Positions 34,033 to 41,980 of a stretch of DNA of 64,000 nt are shown in pieces. Origin of the DNA: Arthrobacter sp. EPSL27 (lineage in GTDB: Bacteria > Actinomycetota > Actinomycetes > Actinomycetales > Micrococcaceae); assembly GCF_001512305.1 (NCBI RefSeq), contig NZ_LNUT01000002.1:124208-188207 (forward strand), in the 5' to 3' direction. The notes below the pieces were generated by a model. It did not search any database and had not been told where the DNA came from. It saw only the letters and a list, made by a program, of their open reading frames with translations. Numbering within the stretch: position 1 is the first letter of the stretch; each line of letters opens with the position of its first letter. A program made the position numbers and the translations under genes.

Positions 34033-34383
34033 ATGAGCGGCAGCATCAGCTCCAGCCCTACCAATGGCAACCCGACCAATGGCAGCCCGTCCGCCGGCGT
34101 CCTCTGGGCGGGCGACGCCGCGGCCTGTGCCTCGCGCGGCTACGAGGTCCAGCAGCTGGCCGCCCGGGTGGCTTCCTCCGCCGACCAGGCCGACGCCGCA
34201 CTGGCCCGGCTGTCCGGCGTGGAGATGGGGACCTGGGAGTCCCCGGCAGGCAGGGCCTACCGGACGGCGCTGTCCCTCCAGGCCGCCTCCCTGCGGCGCA
34301 GCCGGACAGCCCTGCAGGAGGCAACCGCCGCCGTGCTCAGGCACGCCCAGGCCGTGATGCTGTCCGCCGGGCGGACGGGCTGA
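34033..34383 (+). CDS. small WXG100/ESAT-6-like helical protein
   Basis: A 116-residue protein. A 30-residue Ser/Asn/Gly-rich head is followed by two predicted helices (residues about 34-62 and 72-112) split by TWESPAGRAY, a position-equivalent of the WXG turn with a degenerate motif. There is no signal peptide. Such helical hairpins are carried by ESX/type VII substrates and by the N-terminal modules of their effectors. The stop overlaps the start of the hydrolase gene (TGATG), so the two are made together. The WXG100 assignment rests on length, helix pattern and context only. Confidence 0.5.
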   Translation: MSGSISSSPTNGNPTNGSPSAGVLWAGDAAACASRGYEVQQLAARVASSADQADAALARLSGVEMGTWESPAGRAYRTALSLQAASLRRSRTALQEATAAVLRHAQAVMLSAGRTG

Positions 34384-35810
34384 TGGCGGAAGCGGCGCCG
34401 TCCAGCTCCGGGGCAGCTCCCGTCCCGGCCGCGCCCGAGGACGGGATGCTGCGGGTCCGCGGCGGGGTGGGCGGGCTCAGCTTCCAGTTCGAGGAGCTGC
34501 TGGCCGGAGCGGCGGCCCTCGACGGGATCGTGCGGGACCTCGAGTCGGTGGAAGCGGAAGCAGAAGCGGTGCGCATCGCCCTGGTGTCCTACCTGCACGA
34601 CTCCTACGCCAGCGGCAGCACCGCGATCACGGCCGTCGGGGAGGCTGCCCGGGACCTCCGCCGGGTCCGGACGGAGCTGGAGCGCCTCGGCAGCGACGTC
34701 CGGGCGAGCCACCGGGAGTACCAGTCCGCGGAGGCCCGGAACACCCTCCTCCTGCGGATAGGCCTGACCGGCCCGGCCTACGGACCCCTGTGGGGGCTGC
34801 TCGGCCTGCCGCCGGTGACCCTGCGCGACACCGTGGAGGACATGGCCGGCTCGGTGCCGGCAGCGCTGGCGCTGCTCCTTGGCCTGCCCGTCGGCCGTCT
34901 CCCGGGCGGGGAACCGGCCGTCGGGGCGCGCGACACAGTCCGCGGACTGGCGGACGCACCCGGCCTCGAGTTCCTGCGGCCCCGGCCGGTCCGGATCGCC
35001 GGCAGGGACACCCGGGTGGAGGAGGCCGACGTCTCACCGGCGGGGCTGCTGCTGCGGGCCGAAGCCCTCGGCGCGAACCCCGGGTCCGTTGAGGTTCTCC
35101 GGCTGGGGGAGCCCGGCAGTCGGGCCTGGGTGGTGGTGGTCCCCGGAACGCAGCTGGACGGGCTCCCGCAGGGCACAAACCCTTTTGACGCCGGCGGCAT
35201 TGCCGAGGGCCTGGGGTTCGGGTCGGCCGAGACCGCCGCCGCCATACGGCAGGCGCTGGTGGAAGCCGGCGCCGAGGCGGGCGACCAGGTGGCCGCCGTC
35301 GGGTACAGCCAGGGCGGCATCCACGCGATGAACCTGGCCCGCGACAAGGCGTTCCTGGCCGACTACAGGCTGAAGTTCGTGCTCACCGCCGGCTCTCCGG
35401 TGGGGTCGATCGAGCCCGCGGGCGGCATCCGCAGCCTGCATCTGGAGCATGAAGCGGACTGGGTGCCCGGTGCGGACGGGGCGCCCGGGCCCGACACCAA
35501 GGACCGCGTGACCGTCACGTTGACCGGTCCCATCCCGGGGCCGGAGTGGCTGGAGCCGGGCCTGGGCCCGGGCCACGCCATGACCCGCTACGCCGCCGGC
35601 GCCCGCGACGTCGCCGCCAGCCGGGATCCGTCGCTGGAGGCATCCACCGCAGCGCTCGCAGCCGTGGTCGGCGCCGGCGGGACAGCGACGGTGACCCGGT
35701 TCTCCTTGCGCAGGGACCCCCTGCCGCCCCAGCGAATGGCTTCGGCGCAGGGGCCGGCGGTCAGCGGTCCAGGGCGGGAAGGAAGCTCGCGACGAGGGAC
35801 ACGGCGCTGA
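34383..35810 (+). CDS. alpha/beta hydrolase with N-terminal helical (WXG-like) module
   Basis: A 475-residue protein. Residues about 30-118 are helical and Ala/Glu/Arg-rich, like an ESX partner domain. Residues about 122-170 are hydrophobic. Residues about 245-410 are a lipase-like domain with the nucleophile elbow GYSQGG (Ser309), Asp359 (EADWVPG) and His398 (GPGHAMTRY) as a candidate triad. The design recalls PE-PPE/cutinase-like actinobacterial hydrolases and polymorphic-toxin layouts. No immunity gene or ESX machinery is in the window. The last 50 bp overlap the convergent membrane-protein gene. Confidence 0.6.
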   Translation: MAEAAPSSSGAAPVPAAPEDGMLRVRGGVGGLSFQFEELLAGAAALDGIVRDLESVEAEAEAVRIALVSYLHDSYASGSTAITAVGEAARDLRRVRTELERLGSDVRASHREYQSAEARNTLLLRIGLTGPAYGPLWGLLGLPPVTLRDTVEDMAGSVPAALALLLGLPVGRLPGGEPAVGARDTVRGLADAPGLEFLRPRPVRIAGRDTRVEEADVSPAGLLLRAEALGANPGSVEVLRLGEPGSRAWVVVVPGTQLDGLPQGTNPFDAGGIAEGLGFGSAETAAAIRQALVEAGAEAGDQVAAVGYSQGGIHAMNLARDKAFLADYRLKFVLTAGSPVGSIEPAGGIRSLHLEHEADWVPGADGAPGPDTKDRVTVTLTGPIPGPEWLEPGLGPGHAMTRYAAGARDVAASRDPSLEASTAALAAVVGAGGTATVTRFSLRRDPLPPQRMASAQGPAVSGPGREGSSRRGTRR

Positions 35811-36147
35811 TGATCAGGGCGGCGAAGACCGCAGTCCAGAAAAAGCTGTCGATGGTGAACTGGACGGTGGTGTAGCTGCTGATCCAGGACGTCAGGTACA
35901 GCATTCCGGCATTGATCACAATCGTAAACAGCCCCAGGGTGAGGATGGTGATCGGCAGGGACAGCAGCATGACGATCGGCTTGACGAAGGCATTGACGAG
36001 GCCGAAGACCAGGCCGATGAAGAGATACCCCAGGATCAGGCTGAGAGTGCCGTTGTCCGACGTGGTGATATCCAGGCCGGTAAGGATCCAGCACGCGATG
36101 GCCAGGGCCAGCGCGTTGACGATGACTCGTACGATGAATGAGCGCAT
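35761..36147 (-). CDS. phage-holin-4-family (YvlD-like) small membrane protein
   Basis: A 128-residue protein with four hydrophobic helices and short loops, including the family-typical GYLFIGLVFGLVNAFVKPIV stretch. The name phage holin family is historical; these are ordinary chromosomal membrane proteins of unknown role. The ATG ends at 36147. Its 3' end overlaps the hydrolase gene by 50 bp tail to tail. Confidence 0.82.
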   Translation of the reverse strand: MRSFIVRVIVNALALAIACWILTGLDITTSDNGTLSLILGYLFIGLVFGLVNAFVKPIVMLLSLPITILTLGLFTIVINAGMLYLTSWISSYTTVQFTIDSFFWTAVFAALIISAVSLVASFLPALDR

Positions 36148-36231
36148 GGGCCCATGCTGTCACAGGGCCGGGGGCCGGCGGCAGGGACCATATCCCCCTC
36201 TTGGGGCGGACTCCTGCGGCGGGACCCGAAG

Positions 36232-36237
36232 TAGGCT
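36232..36237 (+). promoter_or_regulatory. -10 box TAGGCT, leaderless configuration
   Basis: TAGGCT ends seven bases before ATG 36245. This supports that start over longer upstream reading. Confidence 0.5.
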
Positions 36238-36244
36238 GGTGGGC

Positions 36245-37363
36245 ATGACTTCATCAGAGAACCCGGCCGGAGGTATCAGGCCCCGCCCGGTGGTAGACCT
36301 CCTTCCCCGTTACGCGGCCGGCAAACCGCCGGTCCCCGTCGAGGGGCTGGCCAGCTACAAGCTTTCCTCCAATGAAAACCCGCTCCCGCCGATCCCTGCA
36401 GTGCAGCAGGCCATCGCGGCGCAGACCGACTTCAACCGCTACCCGGACCCGCTCAGCAGCAAGCTGCGGGAAAAGCTGGCCGGCTTCCTGGACGTGCCCG
36501 CCGAGGACATCGTCACCGGTGCCGGCAGCCTGGGCGCACTCAACCAGCTGCTCACCACGTTCGCGGGGCAGAACGACGACGGCAAGCCCGACGAGGTCAT
36601 CTACGCGTGGCGCTCCTTCGAGGCGTACCCGATCTGCGTCGGCCTGGCCGGCGCCGAGAGCGTCCGGATCCCGCTGACCGCCGAGGGTCGCCACGACCTC
36701 GACGCCATGGCCCAGGCGGTGAGCGCGCGCACCCGGATGATCCTCCTGTGCACGCCCAACAACCCCACCGGCCCGATCCTCACCACCGAGGAAACCGAGC
36801 GCTTCATCCAGCAGGTACCGGCGGATGTCGTGGTGGTCATCGATGAGGCCTACCAGGAGTTCGTCCGCGACGAGCACGCCGTCGACGGCATCGAGATGTA
36901 CCGGAAGTACCCGAACGTGGTGGTGCTGCGCACCTTCTCCAAGGCCCATGGCCTCGCCGGCCTGCGGGTCGGCTACAGCGTGTCGCGCCCCGAGCTCACG
37001 CAGCACCTGCGGGTCGCCGCAACCCCCTTCGCCGTCTCGCAGATCGCCGAAACCGCCGCAGTGGCATCGCTGGAGCATTTTGACGATGTTGTAGAAAGGG
37101 TACAAAGCCTGGTGGACGAACGGGAGCGGGTCATGGCTGGGCTCCGGGAGCTCGGCTGGTTCGTTCCGGAGGCGCAGGGCAACTTCGTCTGGCTCGATCT
37201 GGGCGCCAACAGCACGGAATTCGCCGCCCTGGCAGCGGAGCGGGCCCTCTCCGTACGGGCATTCGCCAACGAGGGCGTGCGGGTGAGCATCGGAGAAGTG
37301 GAGGCCAACACCCGCTTCCTGGAACTCTGTGCAATCTATACAAAACCCCCGCAGCGTTCCTAG
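36245..37363 (+). CDS. HisC-like aromatic amino acid aminotransferase
   Basis: A 372-residue fold-type I PLP aminotransferase. PLP lysine lies in RTFSKAHGLAGLRVGY (about residue 226), the CTPNNPTGP motif near 170, and the C-terminal substrate Arg in GVRVSIGE. The sequence resembles actinobacterial phenylalanine/histidinol-phosphate aminotransferases (Pat/HisC2). Histidinol-phosphate and aromatic 2-oxoacids are the candidate substrates. It lies directly before the 2-oxoacid dehydrogenase operon, so transamination followed by oxidative decarboxylation is an attractive but unproven link. Confidence 0.82.
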   Translation: MTSSENPAGGIRPRPVVDLLPRYAAGKPPVPVEGLASYKLSSNENPLPPIPAVQQAIAAQTDFNRYPDPLSSKLREKLAGFLDVPAEDIVTGAGSLGALNQLLTTFAGQNDDGKPDEVIYAWRSFEAYPICVGLAGAESVRIPLTAEGRHDLDAMAQAVSARTRMILLCTPNNPTGPILTTEETERFIQQVPADVVVVIDEAYQEFVRDEHAVDGIEMYRKYPNVVVLRTFSKAHGLAGLRVGYSVSRPELTQHLRVAATPFAVSQIAETAAVASLEHFDDVVERVQSLVDERERVMAGLRELGWFVPEAQGNFVWLDLGANSTEFAALAAERALSVRAFANEGVRVSIGEVEANTRFLELCAIYTKPPQRS

Positions 37364-37399
37364 CGCTTAACATGACGGCCGCGGCCGACCTGCTGCCGC

Positions 37400-37405
37400 T
37401 AGAGT
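37400..37405 (+). promoter_or_regulatory. -10 box TAGAGT upstream of the dehydrogenase operon
   Basis: A TANNNT box that would start transcription near 37412, placing the 42-bp palindrome in the 5' untranslated region. No good -35 is seen. Confidence 0.35.
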
Positions 37406-37424
37406 AATGACGAGTAAGCCACCA

Positions 37425-37466
37425 ACATATGCCGGACCCGGAATGTATTCCTGGTCCGGCATATGT
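37425..37466. promoter_or_regulatory. 42-bp near-perfect palindrome upstream of the 2-oxoacid dehydrogenase operon
   Basis: Outer arms of 14 bp (ACATATGCCGGACC, and its complement at 37453-37466) are exact. After one mismatch, inner arms GGAAT/ATTCC flank a two-base centre. Overall 38 of 42 positions are symmetrical. It sits 35 bp before the AAGGAG of E1alpha. No T-run follows, so an operator or an mRNA hairpin is more likely than a terminator. Confidence 0.75.
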
Positions 37467-37511
37467 CCCAGCGATCGCGGCGCATTCGGATGCGGCAGGC
37501 AAGGAGACGGT

Positions 37512-38747
37512 ATGGGCGCCACACATCTGCCCTCTACCGAGTTCGACGGAACCGGCATTGAAGACCGGCTCGAGGCGGAAGCCGAAGCGCGCCTGGGCGA
37601 TCCTGCCGACCCCATGGTCCAGCTTCTTGCGCCGGACGGGACTCTCGGCTCCGATCCGGTGTTCTCGGAATACGCCGAACGGCTCGACGCGGACAAACTC
37701 CGCGGCTTCTACGCCGACATGGCGAAAATCCGACGGTTCGACGTCGAGGCAACAGCCCTGCAGCGGCAGGGCCAGCTGGCACTGTGGGTACCCCTCACCG
37801 GGCAAGAGGCCGCCCAGATCGGCTCCGGCCGGGCCAGCCAGCCGCAGGACTACATTTTCCCCACCTACCGCGAGCACGGTGTGGCGCTGACCCGCAACGT
37901 GGACCTTGCCGAGCTGCTGCGCCAGTTCCGCGGCGTCTCCAACGGCGGCTGGAACCCCAAAGACACCAACTTCCACCTGTACACGCTGGTCCTCGCCGCC
38001 CAGACCCCGCATGCGGTGGGCTACGCGATGGGCATCCAGCGCGACCAGAAGTTGGCGGCCTCAGCCGCCGCCGCGGCGGGAAACACCGGGCCGGCAGCGG
38101 AGCCCCAGGCTGCCGTGATGGTCTACTTCGGCGACGGCGCCAGCTCCGAAGGCGACGTGCACGAGTCCATGGTGTTCGCCTCCTCCTACAAGGCGCCGGT
38201 GGTGTTCTTCTGCCAGAACAACCACTGGGCCATCTCGGTCCCCACCGCCGTGCAGACCCGTATCCCGCTGGCCAACCGGGCCAAGGGCTACGGCTTCCCG
38301 GGCATCCGGGTGGACGGCAACGACGTGATCGCTGTCCATGCCGTCACCGAGTGGGCCCTGGAACGCGCCCGCCGGGGCGAGGGCCCCGTGCTGATCGAGG
38401 CCTTCACCTACCGGGTGGGGGCGCATACCACCGCCGACGATCCCACGAAGTACCGGGAGTCCAGCGAGGAAGAGCACTGGCGGGCCAAGGATCCGCTGGT
38501 GCGCCTGGAGACCTACCTGCGCGCCCAGGGGCTGGCCGACGATGCCTTCTTCGAGCAGGTCAGGGCCGACGGCGACGAACTGGCCGCCTACGTCCGCAAG
38601 ACCACCCACGACCTGGAGACGCCGGACATCCGGACGGCCTTCGCCAACACCTACGTGGAGGCCCACCCGCTGGTGGCCGAGGAGCTGGCCTGGTTCGAGG
38701 AATACAGTGCGGGATTCGCCGACGAGGCAGAAGGTGCGGCCAACTGA
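37512..38747 (+). CDS. 2-oxoacid dehydrogenase E1 alpha subunit (branched-chain/pyruvate type)
   Basis: A 411-residue thiamine-diphosphate subunit with the cofactor motif GDGASSEGDVHE...FCQNN (about residues 204-238) and the conserved RVGAHTTADDPTKYR phosphorylation-loop-like region. It decarboxylates a 2-oxoacid and passes the acyl group to lipoyl E2. ATG 37512 follows AAGGAG. Length and the alpha2beta2 split are shared by branched-chain and pyruvate E1 enzymes. Since most actinobacteria use a single-chain AceE for pyruvate, the branched-chain (bkd) role is favoured. Confidence 0.85.
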   Translation: MGATHLPSTEFDGTGIEDRLEAEAEARLGDPADPMVQLLAPDGTLGSDPVFSEYAERLDADKLRGFYADMAKIRRFDVEATALQRQGQLALWVPLTGQEAAQIGSGRASQPQDYIFPTYREHGVALTRNVDLAELLRQFRGVSNGGWNPKDTNFHLYTLVLAAQTPHAVGYAMGIQRDQKLAASAAAAAGNTGPAAEPQAAVMVYFGDGASSEGDVHESMVFASSYKAPVVFFCQNNHWAISVPTAVQTRIPLANRAKGYGFPGIRVDGNDVIAVHAVTEWALERARRGEGPVLIEAFTYRVGAHTTADDPTKYRESSEEEHWRAKDPLVRLETYLRAQGLADDAFFEQVRADGDELAAYVRKTTHDLETPDIRTAFANTYVEAHPLVAEELAWFEEYSAGFADEAEGAAN

Positions 38748-39727
38748 TGACCACCATGACCATTGCCAAGGCCATCAACGAGGGCCTGCGCGCCACACTG
38801 GCCAACAACCCGCGCTCACTGCTGATGGGCGAGGACATCGGGCCCCTCGGCGGCGTCTACCGGGTCACCGACGGACTCTTCGCCGAATTCGGCGCTGACC
38901 GCGTGGTGGACACCCCGCTGGCGGAGTCCGGCATCATCGGCACCGCAATCGGCCTGTCCCTGCGCGGCTACCTCCCGATCTGCGAGATCCAGTTCGACGG
39001 CTTCGTGTTCCCGGGCTTCAACCAGATCACCACGCAGCTGGCCAAGATGCACTCCCGCAGCAACGGCAACCTGACCGTCCCGGTGGTCATCCGCATCCCG
39101 TACGGCGGCGGCATCGGCTCGATCGAGCACCACTCGGAATCCCCGGAGGCGCTGTTCGCCCACACGGCCGGGCTGCGCATCATTACCCCGTCCAATCCGC
39201 ACGACGCCTACTGGATGATCCAGCAGGCCGTGGAGTGCCAGGACCCTGTGATCGTCTTCGAACCGAAGCGCCGCTACTGGCTCAAGGGCGACGTGGACAC
39301 CGCAGCCCCCGGGCCTTCCGCTGACCCGTTCAAGGCACACGTGCTCCGCGAGGGAACGGACGCCACCGTGGTGGTTTACGGTCCGCTGGTGCCGGTGGCC
39401 CTGGCGGCCGCCAACGCCGCCGCCGAGGACGGCCACAGCGTCGAGGTGATTGACCTGCGGTCCATCTCGCCGATCGACTTCGACACCGTCACGGAATCCG
39501 TCACGAAGACGGGCCGGCTGGTGGTGGCCCACGAGGCCCCCACCTTCGGCGGCATCGGCGGCGAGATCGCTGCCCGGATCAGCGAGCGGGCGTTCCACTC
39601 GCTCGAGGCCCCCGTCATCCGCGTCGGCGGCTTCCACATGCCCTACCCGGTGGCCAAGGTGGAGGAAGACTACCTCCCGGACATCGACCGCATCCTCGAG
39701 GCGCTGGACCGCGCCTTCTCCTACTAG
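38747..39727 (+). CDS. 2-oxoacid dehydrogenase E1 beta subunit
   Basis: A 326-residue partner of E1alpha, starting at ATG 38747, which shares its A with the upstream stop (TGATG). The transketolase-like fold has [20 protein letters not shown] at the N-terminus and [16 protein letters not shown] at the active site. The C-terminal domain carries [18 protein letters not shown]. It forms the alpha2beta2 tetramer. The E2 gene follows 10 bp later. Confidence 0.9.
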   Translation: MTTMTIAKAINEGLRATLANNPRSLLMGEDIGPLGGVYRVTDGLFAEFGADRVVDTPLAESGIIGTAIGLSLRGYLPICEIQFDGFVFPGFNQITTQLAKMHSRSNGNLTVPVVIRIPYGGGIGSIEHHSESPEALFAHTAGLRIITPSNPHDAYWMIQQAVECQDPVIVFEPKRRYWLKGDVDTAAPGPSADPFKAHVLREGTDATVVVYGPLVPVALAAANAAAEDGHSVEVIDLRSISPIDFDTVTESVTKTGRLVVAHEAPTFGGIGGEIAARISERAFHSLEAPVIRVGGFHMPYPVAKVEEDYLPDIDRILEALDRAFSY

Positions 39728-39737
39728 CGAGGACACC

Positions 39738-41321
39738 ATGACTCTCCACAAGTTCAACCTCCCGGACGTGGGCGAAGGGCTGACCGAGGCCGAGATCGTT
39801 GCCTGGAACGTCAAGCCCGGAGACACCGTGGCCATCAACGATGTCCTGTGCGAAATCGAGACCGCCAAATCCCTCGTGGAGCTGCCGTCCCCGTTCGCCG
39901 GAACCGTCACCGAACTGCTCGTCCCGGTGGGCCGGACGGTCGACGTCGGGACCCCCATCATCAGCGTGAGCGACACCGCCGGCCCAGAGACAGCTCCCGA
40001 GGCAGCCCCTGCGGCTGCCCCGGCGGCGCCGATGTACGGAAAGCTGGAGCACGGAAAGCTGGAGCACGGAAATCTGGCGGAGGAAGCCTCCGACGCCGGA
40101 GAGCCGGCCGGACGCCCGGCCGGCGGTCCCCTGGTGGGCTCCGGTCCCAAGGCCGACGCCGTCAAACGCCGCCGGCGCGTGGCCGCTTCGGCGGCAAGGC
40201 CGCCGGAGGCAGCTGGCACGGCGGCAGCAAGCCCGGCGGCAGCAAGCCCTGCGGCAGCAACCCCCGCCGCGGCGCCCGCAGCCGGGCAGGAGGCGGTGGA
40301 GGCCCACGACATCTGGATCAGCCCGGACGCCGTCGCCCACGCGGACCGCCCGTCCGCCCCGGCGGCCGGTCCCGCCGTCGACCAGCGGCCCACCCTCGGC
40401 GGCGCCATCAGCGGCCTGGTCAGCAAGGTCCTGGCCAAGCCCCCGGTACGCAAGATCGCGCGGGACCTCGGCATTGACCTTGCCGACGTCACCCCCACCG
40501 GGGCCCGCGGCGAAGTGACCCGCGAGGACCTCGTCAGCTACCAGGCGCAGCGCGATGCCGAGGTGGACAAGGCGGACACCTTCTGGGGCAAGACCGGCCG
40601 GCCGCAGGAGCAGCGGATCGAGCGGATCCCGGTCAAGGGCGTCCGCAAGGCCACAGCCCGGGCCATGGTGGAGTCGGCTTTTGCGGCCCCGCACGTGAGC
40701 ATCTTCGTCGACGTCGACGCCAGCCGGACCATGGAGTTTGTCAAGCGGCTCAAGGCCTCCCGCGACTTCGAGGGCATCAAGGTCTCCCCGCTGCTGATCC
40801 TGGCCAAGGCCGTCATCTGGGCCGCGGCCCGCAACCCCAGCGTCAACGCCACCTGGGTGGACAACCCGGACGGCAGCGACACCGCCGAGATCCATATCAA
40901 GCACTTCATGAACCTCGGCATCGCCGCCGCCACGCCGCGTGGCCTGATGGTCCCGAACATCAAGAACGCCCAGGACCTCTCGCTCAAGGAGCTGGCCCTG
41001 GCCCTGAATGACCTGGCCACCACCGCCCGCGCCGGCAAGACCCAGCCTGCGCAGATGCAGGGCGGCACGCTGACCGTCACCAACATCGGCGCCCTCGGGA
41101 TCGACACCGGCACGCCGATCATCAACCCCGGCGAGGTCGCGATCGTGGCCTTTGGCACCATCAAGCAGAAGCCCTGGGTCCTCGACGGCGAAGTGATTCC
41201 CCGCTGGATCACCACCCTGGGCGGGTCCTTCGACCACCGGGTGGTGGACGGTGACCTCTCGGCGCGCTTTATGGCCGACGTCGCCTCGATCCTGGAAGAG
41301 CCGGCGCTGCTCCTGGACTGA
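39738..41321 (+). CDS. 2-oxoacid dehydrogenase E2, dihydrolipoyl acyltransferase
   Basis: A 527-residue E2. The lipoyl domain is at residues 1-78, with Lys44 in [11 protein letters not shown] long Ala/Pro linker (about 85-205) contains KLEHG repeats. The peripheral subunit-binding domain is at about 230-272 ([22 protein letters not shown]). The catalytic domain is at about 295-527, with FDHRVVDG (His500) at the active site. A single lipoyl domain is present. No E3 gene is adjacent, so a shared lipoamide dehydrogenase elsewhere is expected. Confidence 0.92.
   Translation: MTLHKFNLPDVGEGLTEAEIVAWNVKPGDTVAINDVLCEIETAKSLVELPSPFAGTVTELLVPVGRTVDVGTPIISVSDTAGPETAPEAAPAAAPAAPMYGKLEHGKLEHGNLAEEASDAGEPAGRPAGGPLVGSGPKADAVKRRRRVAASAARPPEAAGTAAASPAAASPAAATPAAAPAAGQEAVEAHDIWISPDAVAHADRPSAPAAGPAVDQRPTLGGAISGLVSKVLAKPPVRKIARDLGIDLADVTPTGARGEVTREDLVSYQAQRDAEVDKADTFWGKTGRPQEQRIERIPVKGVRKATARAMVESAFAAPHVSIFVDVDASRTMEFVKRLKASRDFEGIKVSPLLILAKAVIWAAARNPSVNATWVDNPDGSDTAEIHIKHFMNLGIAAATPRGLMVPNIKNAQDLSLKELALALNDLATTARAGKTQPAQMQGGTLTVTNIGALGIDTGTPIINPGEVAIVAFGTIKQKPWVLDGEVIPRWITTLGGSFDHRVVDGDLSARFMADVASILEEPALLLD
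40041..40070 (+). repeat. 15-bp tandem duplication in the E2 linker
   Basis: Two identical 15-bp units (40041-40055, 40056-40070) plus a partial third encode the [12 protein letters not shown] repeat of the interdomain linker. Confidence 0.9.
40221..40265 (+). repeat. three 15-bp tandem units in the E2 linker
   Basis: Units beginning GCGGCAGCAA at 40221, 40236 and 40251 encode the repeated AASPA segments of the flexible linker. Confidence 0.85.
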
Positions 41322-41374
41322 GGCGGGATGCTGCCCGGCCAGGGCGGAGCGCGGGTCCGGCCGGTCCGGCGGCC

Positions 41375-41425
41375 AGATCCCGGAGTGGCCTAGATCCCGA
41401 AGTAGGCCTATGTCCCGGAGTAAGC
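41375..41425 (+). repeat. three imperfect 17-18-bp tandem units
   Basis: Units starting at 41375, 41392 and 41410 share the pattern TCCCGGAGT with changes. They span the gap after E2 and the 3' end of the convergent small gene. Confidence 0.65.
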
Positions 41426-41746
41426 AGAGAGCAGCTGCGTCATGCCCGGTTCTCCGCTGAGCCCGGCCAGGGCGACGGCGGCGGCGACCATCACGCCGGC
41501 GAAGCCGGTGGTGCAGGCGGTCGCCACGGCAAAGAACTTCCAGTCCTCGCGCAGGACGCTCCGCACGGTTGCGGGCATGGGGAGCCCGGGGGTGATCAGG
41601 TTGGGCGCGCTGTCCACGGAGCCGTCGTCGAGATACGCGACGACGCGGCCGGCCTGGCGGTCGACGCGCATGGTGCTGATGTGGTTGCCGTGCCGGGCGA
41701 GCAGAATGTCGTGGCCTACGAGCTGGCGGCGCTGAAGAGTGAGCAT
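41408..41746 (-). CDS. small protein with one C-terminal membrane helix, unknown
   Basis: A 112-residue protein on the minus strand starting at the ATG ending at 41746. The soluble N-terminal half (residues 1-65) reads as a compact beta-rich domain (RVDRQAGRVVAYLDDG). A hydrophobic helix (FFAVATACTTGFAGVMVAAAVALAG, about 71-95) follows, then a short tail. I recognise no family. AGGGGAC lies upstream. Its gene is convergent with the E2 gene and divergent from the ligase gene. Confidence 0.6.
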   Translation of the reverse strand: MLTLQRRQLVGHDILLARHGNHISTMRVDRQAGRVVAYLDDGSVDSAPNLITPGLPMPATVRSVLREDWKFFAVATACTTGFAGVMVAAAVALAGLSGEPGMTQLLSAYSGT

Positions 41747-41760
41747 CAAGGTCCCCTGGG

Positions 41761-41790
41761 GTGTCGAGAATGGCGGTGTCGAAAATGGCG
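41761..41790 (+). repeat. 15-bp tandem duplication in the divergent gap
   Basis: Two 15-bp units (41761-41775 and 41776-41790) differ at one base. They lie just upstream of the small membrane-protein gene, where its promoter would be. Confidence 0.8.
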
Positions 41791-41980
41791 GAGCCGACGC
41801 CGTTGGGGGCACCTCAATTTTATCGCCGGGGCAGGCGCCGGCCGGGCCGGAATCCCCGTGAGGCTGCCCACGGGGCGGGGTGACGCGCGTCAAGGCCGGT
41901 CCTGTCCAGGACGGGCGGGCAGCACTAGAGTGGCACCAGCCGCCGCCGGTTTGGCGGACGCGGATCAAAGGAGATGTTGC

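Noticed and set aside
35761..36147. Prophage marker
   Set aside because: The phage-holin-4 name is a family label; no other phage genes are nearby and such proteins are common chromosomal membrane proteins.
37425..37466. Rho-independent terminator of the upstream aminotransferase
   Set aside because: No T-run follows, it lies after the candidate promoter of the next operon, and its bipartite symmetry suits an operator or UTR hairpin better.
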